Shown here one piece after another: positions 1 through 10,353 of a stretch of DNA of 64,000 nucleotides. Made by a program: the position numbers and the translations under genes. How positions within the stretch are numbered: the first letter of the stretch is position 1; each line of letters begins with the position of its first letter. Source of the stretch: Thamnaconus septentrionalis. Lineage: Eukaryota; Chordata; Actinopteri; Tetraodontiformes; Monacanthidae. The notes under the pieces were generated by a model. It searched no databases and was not told where the DNA came from. It saw nothing but the letters and a program-made list of their open reading frames with translations. The DNA is taken from assembly GCA_009823395.1 (NCBI GenBank), contig CM020519.1, forward strand, positions 2,550,001-2,614,000, read 5' to 3'.

Positions 1-545
1 CCGGGGTCGGGCAGCAAACGAGCACAGCGGAGCCATCGATCGCAGCGCCGGCCCCTCGGACCAGATCATCCCGAGTGCGAACGCTCGGCGGGTCCCACTG
101 ACACCCAGGACGAGGTCACGGGGGGTCACGCTGATCAATGCCCTGTTTCGAACCCTTGTGGGACTTTAATGAAGCCGAGTGAGCGAGGAGGGAAGAGCGA
201 TGGGCGGCTGAGTGATGTCACCCCCCCGGTGGTGTTCCAGCAGGAGGCCACCGAGGTCAGCGGGATCAATACGCTGCTTCCTGTCGGAGGAAACCAGCCA
301 TGATGTTTTTCTCCAATTTTCTTTTTGTTTCAGTTGAACCCTGTTGTTACTGAAACATGGACAAAGACACAGAATTTACACAGTATTTCTGCAAAAAAAT
401 CACATTTTCTTGTTGCTTATTCACGTGGCTCGGTGTGTCAGGACCTTGAGAAGCTTCAATATCAGGCTTTTTTTTTTTTTAGAAAGTCTCCAAATTTGGG
501 AAATATAATAATATTTGATGATTATTTTCTGTTTTCTCTCCCCAG
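1..545 (+). other. ift172: Intron of ift172 (5' edge of window)
   Basis: This stretch lies upstream of the first ift172 exon I can identify and ends in an ordinary acceptor (pyrimidine-rich, then AG at 544-545). No open frame here resembles the IFT172 segment that should precede the exon at 546. I therefore read it as intron, with the upstream exons outside the window. The first 300 bases are fairly GC-rich, with no recognised element. Confidence 0.6.
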
Positions 546-3196
546 GCTGCCGAGCTGTCCATCAAGTTCCTGAGCGGAGAGCGAGCGGTGGAGGTGGTGC
601 AGGTGGTCGGGCCGCGGCTCGCCCAGCGCAGGAAGTGCAACGACGTGAGAGAGGAACACACTCGCAGACACACACACACACTTCCTCTAGTAGGCGTGTT
701 GGTTGCTTGAGATTTATTGTGTCGCCGCCCAGGCCGCTGAGCTCTACCTCAACGTGGACCTGGTCAAGGAGGCCATCGACGTCTTCATGGAGGGCGACGA
801 GTGGAACAAGGCCAAGCGGGTGGCCAAGGAGCAGGACCCCAGGTTCACACACACACACACACACACACATGCAATAGTCACAGGTTATTGTCATTGTTTG
901 TTAGTTTTACACGACATCACTCTGATGCTCAGGTACGAGGACTACGTGGACCAGAAATACAAGGAGCACCTGAAGAACCAGGGCAAAGTGGACTCTGTAC
1001 GTACCAACGTCGCTCTGCTCCCAGCCTGCAGGGGGCGCCTTGCTTTGCTTTGCTTTGCTTTGGTTGTACATCCAGCGCAAAATGCAGCATCGTTTTGTGT
1101 TGAAATTTCGTTCTCGCGCAACTGTTTTAATTCCAGCAGGACAAAAAAACATCCTCAACATTAGACTCTAGATATTTAGCTGCTAAATATATCATTCTGT
1201 TTACACTCTGTTATTTCTGTATTTGCTCTGCCAAATGGAGCAAATACAGTTACATTTTATTATCACCTTTGTCATTGTTTCTGTGTGTGTGTGTGTGTGT
1301 GTGTGTGAGCAGCTGGTTGGTGTGGACGTCATGGCAGCCCTGGACATGTACGCAGACAGAGGGCAGTGGGACAAATGTATAGAAACGGCCTCCAAGCAGG
1401 TGAAGCGACTTCAGCGACGTCGTCGTCGTCAACAGCAGCAGCTGCTGTACAGAAGTCACTTCCTTAATACTGAGTGATTTTTACCCCCCCCTTCACATCC
1501 ACCATCAGAACTTTAAGATCCTCCACAAGTACGTGGCTCTGTACGCCACCCACCTCATCAAGGAGGAGGAGCCTCTGAAGGCGCTGCAGCTCTACGTTCA
1601 GCACGGAGCGCCCCCTAACCCTCAGGTACGGAACACGCTGACACTTTGCCGCTGACAAACCAATATAGAGACTCATCAGGTCGTCTCAACTCATCTCGTC
1701 TCGTCTCGTCTCGTCTCGTCTCGTCTCGTCTCGTCTCGTCTCGTCTCATCTCGTCTCTCAAAAAGTCCAACAAATAAATTGGGATTCCTTTTTATTTTTT
1801 CCAGAACTTCAACATCTACAAGCGGCTGTTCCTGGACATGATCGGCCTCCCCGACACTGACGGCGCCGACTCCTACCGCATGTGGGCGGATCTCCGCAGC
1901 TTCCTGCTGCAGCTGGTAAAAAAAAACCCCACAGCTGGTCCTAGTGTTGAAGTACTAGAGACTGGTCTTGGTCTCCAGACCACTATTTAAGGGTCTTGGT
2001 CTCGTCTCGGACTCGGAGGCATTTTGACTGGGTCTCGTCTCAGTCTCGGACTGGACGGACTGGGGATTTTTGATCAAGACCGGTCAAGACTGAGCCAGCA
2101 CTGTAATGACACGATAATAACTACACGTCATTTGTCCCCTCCTCCTCAGTGTGAGAACATGTCGCACTCGGCCGAGGCCAACTCCCCGGCTCACCAGGAC
2201 TTTGAGGAGATGCTGCTCATCGCTCACTACTACGCCACGCGCTCCGCCGCCAGAGGGGTGGAGCAGCTGGTAGGACCGGGCGACCTTGAGAGGCGGAGTC
2301 AGAGTCACACCACCTCACCTCACCTCAGATTTCCTCACCTCTTCTCTCTTCTCTCTCTCTCTCCCTCCTGCGGTCGCCTCCTGCCGCTGACCTGCAGAGC
2401 GGCGTGACGGCCAGGCTGTCGGTGTCGCTGCTGCGTCACACCGAGCTCATCCCCGCCGACAAGGCCTTCTACGAGGCCGGGCTGGCCTGCAGGGTGAGGC
2501 CACCACCACCACCACCACCACAGGAAGATCTCCTCCTCTCTGGATCTCCAACACAGTCGATTTGCTTTTTTTAACGTTGGTATTTTTGCCGTTGCAGGCG
2601 GTCGGCTTGGAGAACATGGCTTTCATCTTCCTCAATCACTTCCTGGATCTGTGTGACGTGAGACACCTTGCCAAAATACTCCTCCACTCCTCACCCTCCC
2701 CCCACCCCCCACCCCAGGTGGCTGAACAGGTGATTGTGTCTGCAGGCGATCGACGAGGGAACCCTGGACGCTCTGGACTTCTCCGACTTCCTGGACACGG
2801 ACATCCCCTTCGAGGTTCCCGTTCCCTCCAAACTCTGCGTCACGGTGAGACAAAGACTCCTTCAAGGCGTGTTCACAACCCCAGAGTGACTAAAAACTCC
2901 ACCCGTCTGATTTAGAGAAGCATTAAAAACAAACCAACCACGAGCCGGCAATTGTCAATCGATTGCCAACAATGTGCCATGAGGCATTTTTTTCTACATT
3001 TTCTGCATTTTTTCCCCTCTCCTTCTCCGCTGCGCCAGGAGGCCCAGCGGGAGCAGATCCGTGACTGGGTGCTGATGTTGTCCATGGACAACCGGCTGGA
3101 GCAGGTGCTGCCACGAGACGAGAGGAACTCGTACGAAGCCTCGCTGGTGGCCGCCGGCACAGGACTCCGCTCGCTGCCCTGCGTCCTCACCGGTAA

Positions 3197-3234
<38 letters not shown>

Positions 3235-3724
3235 AGGGGAGGTGGGCTGGTTCCCCTCCTCACTGCTGCTGTTCCTGGTGCCTCCAGGTTACCCGGTGCT
3301 GAGGAACAAGGTGGAGTTCTCTGCGGCGGGAAGAGCTGCCAACAAGGAGGACTGGAACAAGTTCCTCATGGCAGCAAAGGTGAGAATCAGAATCACAACC
3401 AGAACCAGAATGACTGTCTTCATTCCCAGGGGGAAATGACTTTTCCATTGCAACTCCAACTGTGTACGTAGTAGAAATAGAGAGCAGAAGTATCGAAAGG
3501 TATAACGATGAGGTGAACGTGAATAACGTGTAGAAAAGTTAATATCGGTTGTTGCACTTTGCATGACTTTGTGCAAACCACAGCGTACCTGTAGTTCCAT
3601 TAAATGTTTAGTCTGTTTAATACTTTGAAAACCAGGTCCAGGTTTGTGAGGTTATAAGAATTATTTTCCCTCCAAAAAAATGTTATGTTCTTGATGTCGC
3701 CAAAGAGTGTTTATAAGCATGATG

Positions 3725-3790
<66 letters not shown>

Positions 3791-3900
3791 CGCTGCCTCC
3801 CCTACTGCAGACCACTCACAGCCCAGAGTGTCAGGACGTGCTCAGCTTCATCTACCAGTGGTGCGGCAACCCGCCGGCCTCGGGCTTCTCCTTCCACTGA
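546..3900 (+). CDS. ift172: Intraflagellar transport protein 172, C-terminal 432 residues (13 exons)
   Basis: Coding exons: 546-644, 733-842, 933-996, 1313-1399, 1509-1625, 1805-1915, 2150-2269, 2398-2493, 2598-2657, 2746-2844, 3039-3192, 3288-3379 and 3811-3900 (TGA). All have GT-AG borders and the sum is 1299 nt, a whole number of codons. The protein reads AAELSIKFL, then [47 protein letters not shown] and [11 protein letters not shown], closely matching the alpha-solenoid (TPR-like) C-terminus of vertebrate IFT172. That protein is a peripheral IFT-B component needed for ciliary assembly and tip turnaround. The human protein is about 1750 residues, so roughly three quarters lies upstream of the window. 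The end (GFSFH) resembles human SFSFQ. No internal stop or frameshift was seen. Introns are short and rich in simple repeats. Confidence 0.96.
1283..1312 (+). promoter_or_regulatory. (TG)n-type splice acceptor of ift172 exon 1313-1399
   Basis: The normal pyrimidine tract before this exon is replaced by an uninterrupted (TG)n run that ends four to five bases before the acceptor AG at 1311-1312. The exon itself ([20 protein letters not shown]) is essential to the reading frame. UG-rich tracts at acceptors are known binding places for TDP-43 and CELF proteins, as at CFTR exon 9. Whether they act here is inference. Confidence 0.6.
1692..1757. repeat. (TCTCG)n pentanucleotide satellite in ift172 intron
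   Basis: About a dozen nearly perfect copies of the 5-bp unit TCTCG, with a few TCTCA variants, lie inside the intron between exons 1509-1625 and 1805-1915. Confidence 0.95.
1926..2125 (+). repeat. Dispersed 'GGTCTTGGTCTCG' repeat, copy 1
   Basis: An intronic segment with repeated GGTCTTGGTCTC/GTCTCGGACTC words, followed by a stretch containing GGACTGGACGGACTGGGG and a GCCAGCACTGTAATGAC end. The last ~100 bp recur in the opposite orientation at about 34780-34868. That identifies a mobile-element-derived family; I suspect a DNA-transposon relative but cannot assign it. Confidence 0.75.
3726..3790. repeat. (GTCT)n microsatellite next to last ift172 acceptor
   Basis: About 16 copies of the tetranucleotide GTCT end 20 bases before the acceptor of the terminal coding exon at 3811, forming much of its pyrimidine-rich approach. 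Confidence 0.95.
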
Positions 3901-4022
3901 CCGACGCCCCCCCCGTCGTCGCTTCTTTGTCCACAACTGTTGACGTCGACGTGTGAATAGTCTTCGTTTTTTCAATCACGCTGACTGACAAGCAGTACAT
4001 GTTTTCAGAATGAACCTGAATG

Positions 4023-4023
<1 letters not shown>

Positions 4024-4087
<64 letters not shown>
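4024..4087. repeat. (TG)n microsatellite, ~32 units
   Basis: Uninterrupted TG dinucleotides within the ift172 3' UTR. Confidence 0.97.
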
Positions 4088-4088
<1 letters not shown>

Positions 4089-4450
4089 AACTGGAGCTGA
4101 TGAATTCAGGCGGCTGTGATGTAGCTTGTAGCTTGTAGCTTGCCTGACAAGTGCCAGGATGTGGCTGGCTAAGCCGACCAACAGGAAATAATGGAGCAGC
4201 TCTAATGCCACTAATGTATGTAAAATTGTATTCGAGAATTTGGAAGGAAAAACAAATGTAAACATATATACTGTATATATATTCATATCTCTCAAAAACC
4301 AAAGGTTGCCTCTCAAATTTCTGAGACGCAGCAGATGAGACCAATGTTTTATCTGGTGTGTGTTGCTGTGTGTGTGAGAGAAGTTACCTTCTCTGCTTGA
4401 AACGTTATGGTTTGATATATCTGAATTGTCATTTGATAAATATTTTTGAA

Positions 4451-4456
4451 AATAAA
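4451..4456 (+). terminator. ift172: Polyadenylation hexamer AATAAA of ift172
   Basis: This is the first canonical AATAAA after the stop codon at 3900, followed within 50 bases by TGTGGTTAATGTTTGATGTT, a GT-rich stretch. Confidence 0.65.
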
Positions 4457-4475
4457 ACATCATATTGCATTTTTC

Positions 4476-5765
4476 ACAGACTTTTGTGGTTAATGTTTGA
4501 TGTTCCCACAGTGATTTCTGCGTCACCCAGTAAAAAAAAAAAAAAAAAAGAGTTGAATATTTACAGTGAGTTGTAAAAAAGAGAAGAAACATTCAGTTTA
4601 TGTTCAGTTTTTTTTATTTGTTAATATAATTAGAATTTCAGGACAAACGTGCAGAAAGTCAGTACGAAAATAAACATTCACCTTTTTTCTTTATTCCTTT
4701 TTTCTCAGACATCAGAGTCAAGCCTGCTAGACATCATAAACACACACACACACACACACACTGCATATACACACAAGTGTATACAGCCACTATATTTCCC
4801 AGCAGCAATCGATAAGTTTGTGTTTTTGAGAGAGTGCATTATGGGACATAAATCAGTGGAGTTCTGGTTCTGCTGCTGCTGGCTCCATGCAGCTCTGCTG
4901 ACTGAGGAAAGAAAGAACACACACACACACACACTGCCCACATCCCTATCACAGACACACTGACAGACTGCATGAACAGACAAGATACTGGAAGACGTTT
5001 TATTGGAGACTGTTTGAAAACATCACATTAAGAGGCCTCAGGCTGCATTACTTTTATTTTACGCAGTAGAGTTTACAGTTTCACTCCCCAAATCATTTGT
5101 AAACCCACAAAGAGAGGAATCCATATTATAATAAGCTTTGTTTTTTTAATTCTTTAATATCTGCTAACATTTGTTAAATCACTGCTCTCTCATCTTGTGA
5201 ATTTAAACCAGTCAGAATCATTGAGGATCGCGACTGAAATTAAATTTGATGATTGAGGAGGACAGAGGAGAATGTGAGCTTTTTAATTGGAAGAAAAAAA
5301 AAACACCTTCTTGCCTTTGTGTTGTTGAAAAGAGTCGAGACAGGCCAGCTGTCGCACTGAAATATGATTTTGTTGGCTCCAAATGATACTGAACCTTTAA
5401 TGGTGACAATATTTTGGGTGCAGATGTTCCAAATTCTGAAATCAGAGTCTAGTTACTGTGATATTATTATGACGTTCATCTGTGTGCTTTAAATTCTTGT
5501 TTTGCCATCTGACTTAGTTTGACGAGACCAGACTGTGAAATGTTCTTTTGTGTCGCCTTAAACCACCTAAAACTCCCTGAAAACACTTTAATAATTATTA
5601 AAAGACTATTAAAATTGAAATCAGCGGAACCAACTGTAATTTATCGCAACAACTGCCCCCTCGTGGCAGTTATTGGTACTGCGCCTAGCCTAATTTGCCT
5701 CAGTTGCCTTCGATGTTGCGTAAATGAAGGCCGGTGGTTTTGCTGCAGGTTTTCGCCGTCGACTC
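4476..5765. other. Intergenic, ift172 to mir-124
   Basis: No exon was recognised. The stretch holds an A-run at 4532-4549 and CA repeats near 4739-4762 and 4917-4935. At 5653-5669 there is a strong reverse-orientation CTCF-like motif (complement CCACGAGGGGGCAG). The mir-124 transcript is expected to continue through this part on the minus strand. Confidence 0.5.
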
Positions 5766-5850
5766 CGGGCCGCTCTCTTGGCATTCACCGCGTGCCTTAA
5801 TTGTATGGAGATTTAAATCAAGGTCCGCTGTGAACACGAGGAGAGGCCAG
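5766..5850 (-). ncRNA. mir124: mir-124 precursor hairpin
   Basis: Read on the minus strand, 5799-5780 is identical to the 20-nt core of miR-124-3p (seed AAGGCAC). Positions 5838-5817 match the passenger arm miR-124-5p (begins CGTGTTCACAGCGG). The two arms are separated by an 18-bp A/T-rich loop resembling that of vertebrate mir-124 precursors. The flanks GGCCTCTC (near 5848) and GAGAGCGGCC (near 5772) pair to extend the lower stem. miR-124 is the classic neuron-enriched microRNA that represses non-neuronal transcripts. In human, MIR124-1 lies in the same chromosome region as MSRA, and here msra starts about 4.5 kb away on the opposite strand, so this is probably the orthologue of the 8p23 copy. 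The host transcript would be the counterpart of RNCR3/LINC00599 (inference). Confidence 0.96.
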
Positions 5851-7056
5851 CCCAACATCCCCCACACCTTTTTCCCCCCATCAGTATTGATCACCCATTT
5901 TTCTGGCAAAACTCACATTTAAATGCTTCGTTTTGCCGTGAATTTAAACTCGCTAAACTGAGCTGCTCCACCCTTTGGTCGCTCTTGGTATTGCATTTCT
6001 AAATGAAACGAATTTAGGGCCTGTTCTGTTTGAACATTGTGTGTGATTGTGCTGTGTGCATGAAACTGGTGCAAGGCGTTTCTGATCCTGCCGGCTCTGA
6101 TTGCTGAGGACAGAGAGATTAAACAGCCTGCAGTTATTTATAGGACGTCATGTGTTCACGGTGGAACTCTCAGCTCGCGCCACATCCCCAAACATCAAGG
6201 CTGAGTCCCTCCGCTCAGGTCACCTCTGCAGCCACTCTGTGTGTGTGTGTGTGTGTGTCCACGGGGGCCATTGTTCAAGCTGTCAAAGATCTCCCGCTGA
6301 CCTCGGCACAATGAACGACACGCTGGTTTTTTTTTCCCACCAAGGACAAAAATTGACGACAGCCCCACCGTCAATCTTTTGGCTCAATATTGACTGGTTT
6401 AGTGGACCTGAACGCACCCATAAAACAAAAACACTCCCAACGTGGGCTCTTGGCTGCGGAGGGACACACAGCGATGGCATTTGAAAGGGTTCAGCTGCGT
6501 CCGTCGTTCTGGTTCTTTTTATGCACTCGACGACGCGGCCTGAGTTGCCTTTGTGTCACTGACATGGCGCTTTAGTCATTTTCTTACTCTGGTGTCAAAA
6601 TCATTTTTCACCCCGGCCTGTCACGCTTGTTTTGGTAACCCGTAAATCTAAATGACCATCTAATTTCCGAGGGATTAGTGTGAAATGACTTTTCCCTTTA
6701 GATCTTTGTTTGCTTGGGGAAAACCCACTGAGGTACGATAACGGCGACAACCTCTGCTTTCTCCAAAAAAAGGAACAAAAGTCACACCATGGTCACTTTG
6801 ATTGTTTTTTTCTTTCACACCCCTCAGTCCTCAATGCACACAGAATTTTCACACCATGACATGAAGAGAAAGAAAGCAGTAATGGCTGCCTGGAACAGGG
6901 AGCCTGAGAGGAGGTGGAGGAGGAGGAGGAGGCGGAGGAGGGTGAGGAAGAGGCAGGATGGAAGCGGTTGGCAGTGATGCACTGAGAATGGGTGGAAGAC
7001 ACCGGTACAGTCCTTCAGGCAGCACTGCGGACCATTAAAGCATTAGCCTCCATTAT

Positions 7057-7057
7057 G

Positions 7058-7092
<35 letters not shown>
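7057..7092. repeat. (CAG)n trinucleotide repeat
   Basis: About 12 CAG units lie between mir-124 and the CpG-rich block. No supported coding frame runs through it. Confidence 0.9.
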
Positions 7093-7261
7093 ATAATGCA
7101 CGTTCTTATACACCACTGCATTAACGGCACAGCTGCAGGGGAGGAAGCTGCTGCTGCTGCTGCGGATCTGACAGCTCTCCTTCAAACATGTGGGGGGGGG
7201 GGGAGAAAAACTCCCTTCTCTCTCTTTTCATTTGTTGTTGTTATGATTAATATTATTATTA

Positions 7262-8230
7262 TTTGCCCGCTGCTGCAGAGCTGATGCGCGGCAACATGAC
7301 CGCTGCTCAACGGCGCCCCGGCAGAGGAGGTGGAACCTCATCTGCAGCCTCATTAACCGCTGAAATGCTAATGACCCAGATAGCTCGCGAAAGGCTGAGG
7401 CGCGTGCGTGAGCGCTGGCGCGCTCGCGCGCGCGCGCGGCGTCTCTGCCGCCTTTGTGGGGGTCGGGCGCGCGTGTGTATGAAGTTAGTTTCGAGCCCCC
7501 ATGTTTTAAACATCTCCGCAGCGTCACGCGTGTTCCTCCTCGCGGCGGGATATCATTTCGATATATATAGATTTCTTGACGTCCGCGCGCTATCTGCGAT
7601 GCACAGACGGCGGCACGGCAGAGGGCTGCGCAGTGTAAATAAGGCGCTCTGGGTGTGTTTCCAGGGCGCAGCCGTCCTATCTCACAGTTCCGCACCGCTG
7701 CGGCTGTTTGCAGGGACGGATTTGGCGCACATTGAAAAAGCCGGAGAAGAGGAGGCTGCACGATCGAGCACGGCCTGGGTTGTTTTTTTTTTTTTTTTTT
7801 TTTTTTTTCAAATTTCAGGGCCTTTCAGGGCTCGATTGCCTGTGTGCCTGTGTGCGTGCGTATCATCAAACAATACCTTCCGGCAGCGGCAGCAGCATCA
7901 GCAGCAGCATCAGCATCATCATCAGCAGCAGCATCAGCAGGCTTCGTTTCCCCATCTCCTCTCCTCTCCTTCCCCCCCCCGCCCCCCATCCCCCACCTCA
8001 AAAGCCCTCAGCAGCGACTCGACGCTTTTTGGAAACTCACACCGATGCGGGGTTTTCTGTTTTGTTCAGATTCTGTCTGTTCGACGGTCCCCGGGGAGAA
8101 TAGAGTGCGCCGCTCCGGTTCCGGTTCCGTGATGCTGTCCTCCGGGGAGGTCCGTGCGAGAGGATGCTGAGGATGCGGATGGATGCTGCGGAGGTCGGAG
8201 CGTCCTTCCTCTGCAGCGGAATTGAGGGGG
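7262..8230 (-). promoter_or_regulatory. CpG-rich block, candidate mir-124 host promoter
   Basis: The densest CpG stretch of the first 10 kb, including a run of alternating CG near 7420-7440 and GGCGCG/GCGCGC words, interrupted by long T-runs (7783-7808 and 8238-8268) and CAG/CAT triplets at 7885-7940. It has no conserved coding frame and is not adjacent to the msra start at 10354. It lies 1.4-2.5 kb upstream of the mir-124 hairpin on that hairpin's strand, so a promoter for its primary transcript is the simplest reading. An unrecognised 5' exon on either strand cannot be excluded. Confidence 0.4.
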
Positions 8231-8234
8231 AGGG

Positions 8235-8273
<39 letters not shown>

Positions 8274-8528
8274 AAAGAAAAAAATATATCCTACCCTATT
8301 AAATATCAAATAGTCCGAATCCAGAAGAATCTCTGAGCCGTGAAGCATCCTCCCAAACCTTTTTTTTTTAAAAAAAAGAAAAAGAAAAAGAAAGAAAGGA
8401 AAAAAAGATGGAGCTATGTGCGTTGCTGGGTGCAGCCAGGAGGAGGACAGAGTGGCTGAATGGATGGAGGGAGAGAAGTTGGGCGCAGTCACTGGGAGGA
8501 AGAGGAACGAGAAGGGAGGGGTGGTCCT

Positions 8529-8530
<2 letters not shown>

Positions 8531-8561
<31 letters not shown>
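8531..8561. repeat. (GA)n microsatellite
   Basis: Perfect GA dinucleotide run of about 15 units, intergenic. Confidence 0.95.
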
Positions 8562-8567
<6 letters not shown>

Positions 8568-9599
8568 GGTTCCTACATCCTCAGCATCATCCCCCCCCAA
8601 GCCCCCTCCTCCAGCTCCTCATCCACCTCCGGTGATGGAGGGAAGGAGGAGAGAGTGTGAGAGCTTTGCCGCCGCACACAAACATAAACACAAACACAAA
8701 TGCACAAAGCGGCACCATCAGCCTCGCTGATTGTGGAAGTGTTGATGCTGCAGAGTATCGCTGATGGCTCCCGATGACTTCCTGGGGTCTTGTAACGAGC
8801 TCTGGGGTCTTCACGAGGAGGTCTGGGTTTGCCTCTCCGAGCTTGACCTGGGTGGGGATGTTGCAACACTCCCTAACAGAAAGTGGCCCACAAATTTGGA
8901 CTTGACATTAAAGCCTGTGACGTCGCCAATCAGCATGTCAGACCTTTTTCGTTAACAAAATTCAAAGGAAGTCAGAAAACCATTAAGAACCACTCGAGCC
9001 ATTCGTGGGTTTGTAAATAGTCAATGATAAGGTCCAGCCAATGTCAACCAGATGGCACTTGACAGAAAATCAGGATAAAATCCAAAATGAGTGCAGAAGA
9101 CATGTTTAAAGCACCGGCGACTCATATCTGTTTATTTTGATATGTAGTTGTCTTGCTCTCGTTTGCACTGAGCACCTTCACTGGTTGAATTCGGCACGCG
9201 GCGACGTTTTGAGAGATTTATCGGTAACAGACATTAAAACTGCGTATCGCTGCTCCACAGCTCCTCTTTGGTGCAGTGTGAAATTATGCACAAGGCTCCT
9301 GAATTATTGATGACTCTCACCTTCATACGGGAATAATCAAACGCTGAAATTAATATTTTTCTCCCCCCCCCACCCCCAAGATGAGCAGCGTTCCTCCTGG
9401 GTTCCTCCATATGGCTGCTCATCTGCTCACCCCTTCCACTCCCTCCAAGACACCGCCACTGCCATGGCATACTGGGAACCAGTAGACTGCACCACCATGG
9501 CCAAAAAGCATGAAATAATAATGGCTTGGCGCTATCTTATAGAGCCTCCATTTCGACAATGCACAGGCCTTCATGTCTCATCAGTGCAACAGAATCATT

Positions 9600-9877
9600 G
9601 GAGTGGATTTTTTTTTGTATTTAATTTGTAGAAATTCACACTAACAAAGGCATATGTATGACTATATATGCAATATATATGTATAAATGAATCCATATAT
9701 ATGTAGCTAACCTTCATAAAAAGCATATTTAGAGTTATTTAACGTGTTTTTCTTTGCTGCATAATTACATATATCTTGCTCACATGTCTTCAGTATCTAC
9801 CTGCAGTGTAGACAGTTGTAAAGATAAAAAGAAAACTGCATGAGGTGTGTCTAAACTTTTGACTGGTAGTGTATATA
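9600..9877. mobile_element. Degraded Tc1-like transposon end (candidate)
   Basis: The edge GTGTGTCTAAACTTTTGACT followed by GGTAGTGTATAT closely resembles the terminal sequence found at many fish Tc1/mariner-type elements. The A/T-rich stretch before it resembles the usual flank of the transposase 3' end. No transposase frame survives and the other terminus was not located, so the inner boundary is a guess. Confidence 0.55.
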
Positions 9878-10353
9878 TCATTTTCTGCTGCTAAATGAGA
9901 AAATGCTAATTTTCCATTGTCATTTATTCCATGTTGATAACTGTGTTCTCTCATGTTGGATATCAATTGATGGGGCGTTATAAAGATAACAGAAATAATA
10001 TTCCACTCTTTGATGGTCTGCAACCTTGTTGCTGGACCTCACCTACAGTGTCGGTCTTATTCAGAGTGCCACAGATCACATGCGTTATTTGCAAGCCAAA
10101 TCCTCAACCATTACATGACGTGTGTTTCCGTCGACCCGCTCCTTTGTTTACGTTCACGGTGGTTCACACGTGTCGGGAGCTGTCATCATTACACAAGGCT
10201 GTTGGGTAAGCGAAGCTAAGCTAAGCAAAGCTGGCCGCCGTTACGTATCCAAGGACGCTAGCCTAGCCTGGCTAGCCGGCATTACGTAGCCGGTTGAGCA
10301 AGCAGTCAGCTTGGCGACGGACAGTGGTGGGTGTCGCCGTGGTCTGTGACTCT
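9878..10353 (+). promoter_or_regulatory. msra: msra upstream region and presumed promoter
   Basis: The last ~120 bp before the msra ATG become CpG-rich and hold two similar motifs: GCCGCCGTTACGTATCC (near 10230) and GCCGGCATTACGTAGCC (near 10276). Both share the palindrome TACGTA. No TATA box is evident. The start site itself cannot be placed from sequence alone. Confidence 0.4.

Larger units (their letters stand above)
3901..4475 (+). other. ift172: 3' UTR of ift172
   Basis: This is sequence after the TGA up to just past a canonical AATAAA at 4451-4456. It contains a long (TG)n tract at 4024-4087. Cleavage is expected near 4470; the GT-rich stretch following the hexamer fits a downstream element. 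Confidence 0.65.

Noticed and set aside
7013..7036. Possible RE1/NRSF site near mir-124 (CAGCACTGCGGAC)
   Set aside because: Only parts of both half-sites match the RE1 consensus; the right half fails after GGAC. It is attractive biologically but too weak to claim.
7263..8132. 289-codon open frame over the CpG-rich block
   Set aside because: It contains poly-Phe from a T-run and poly-Gln/His from triplet repeats and resembles no family. Composition explains the lack of stops.
10294..10353. 20-residue N-terminal extension of msra
   Set aside because: It would require a TTG start. The ATG at 10354 gives a length and presequence matching other MSRA proteins.
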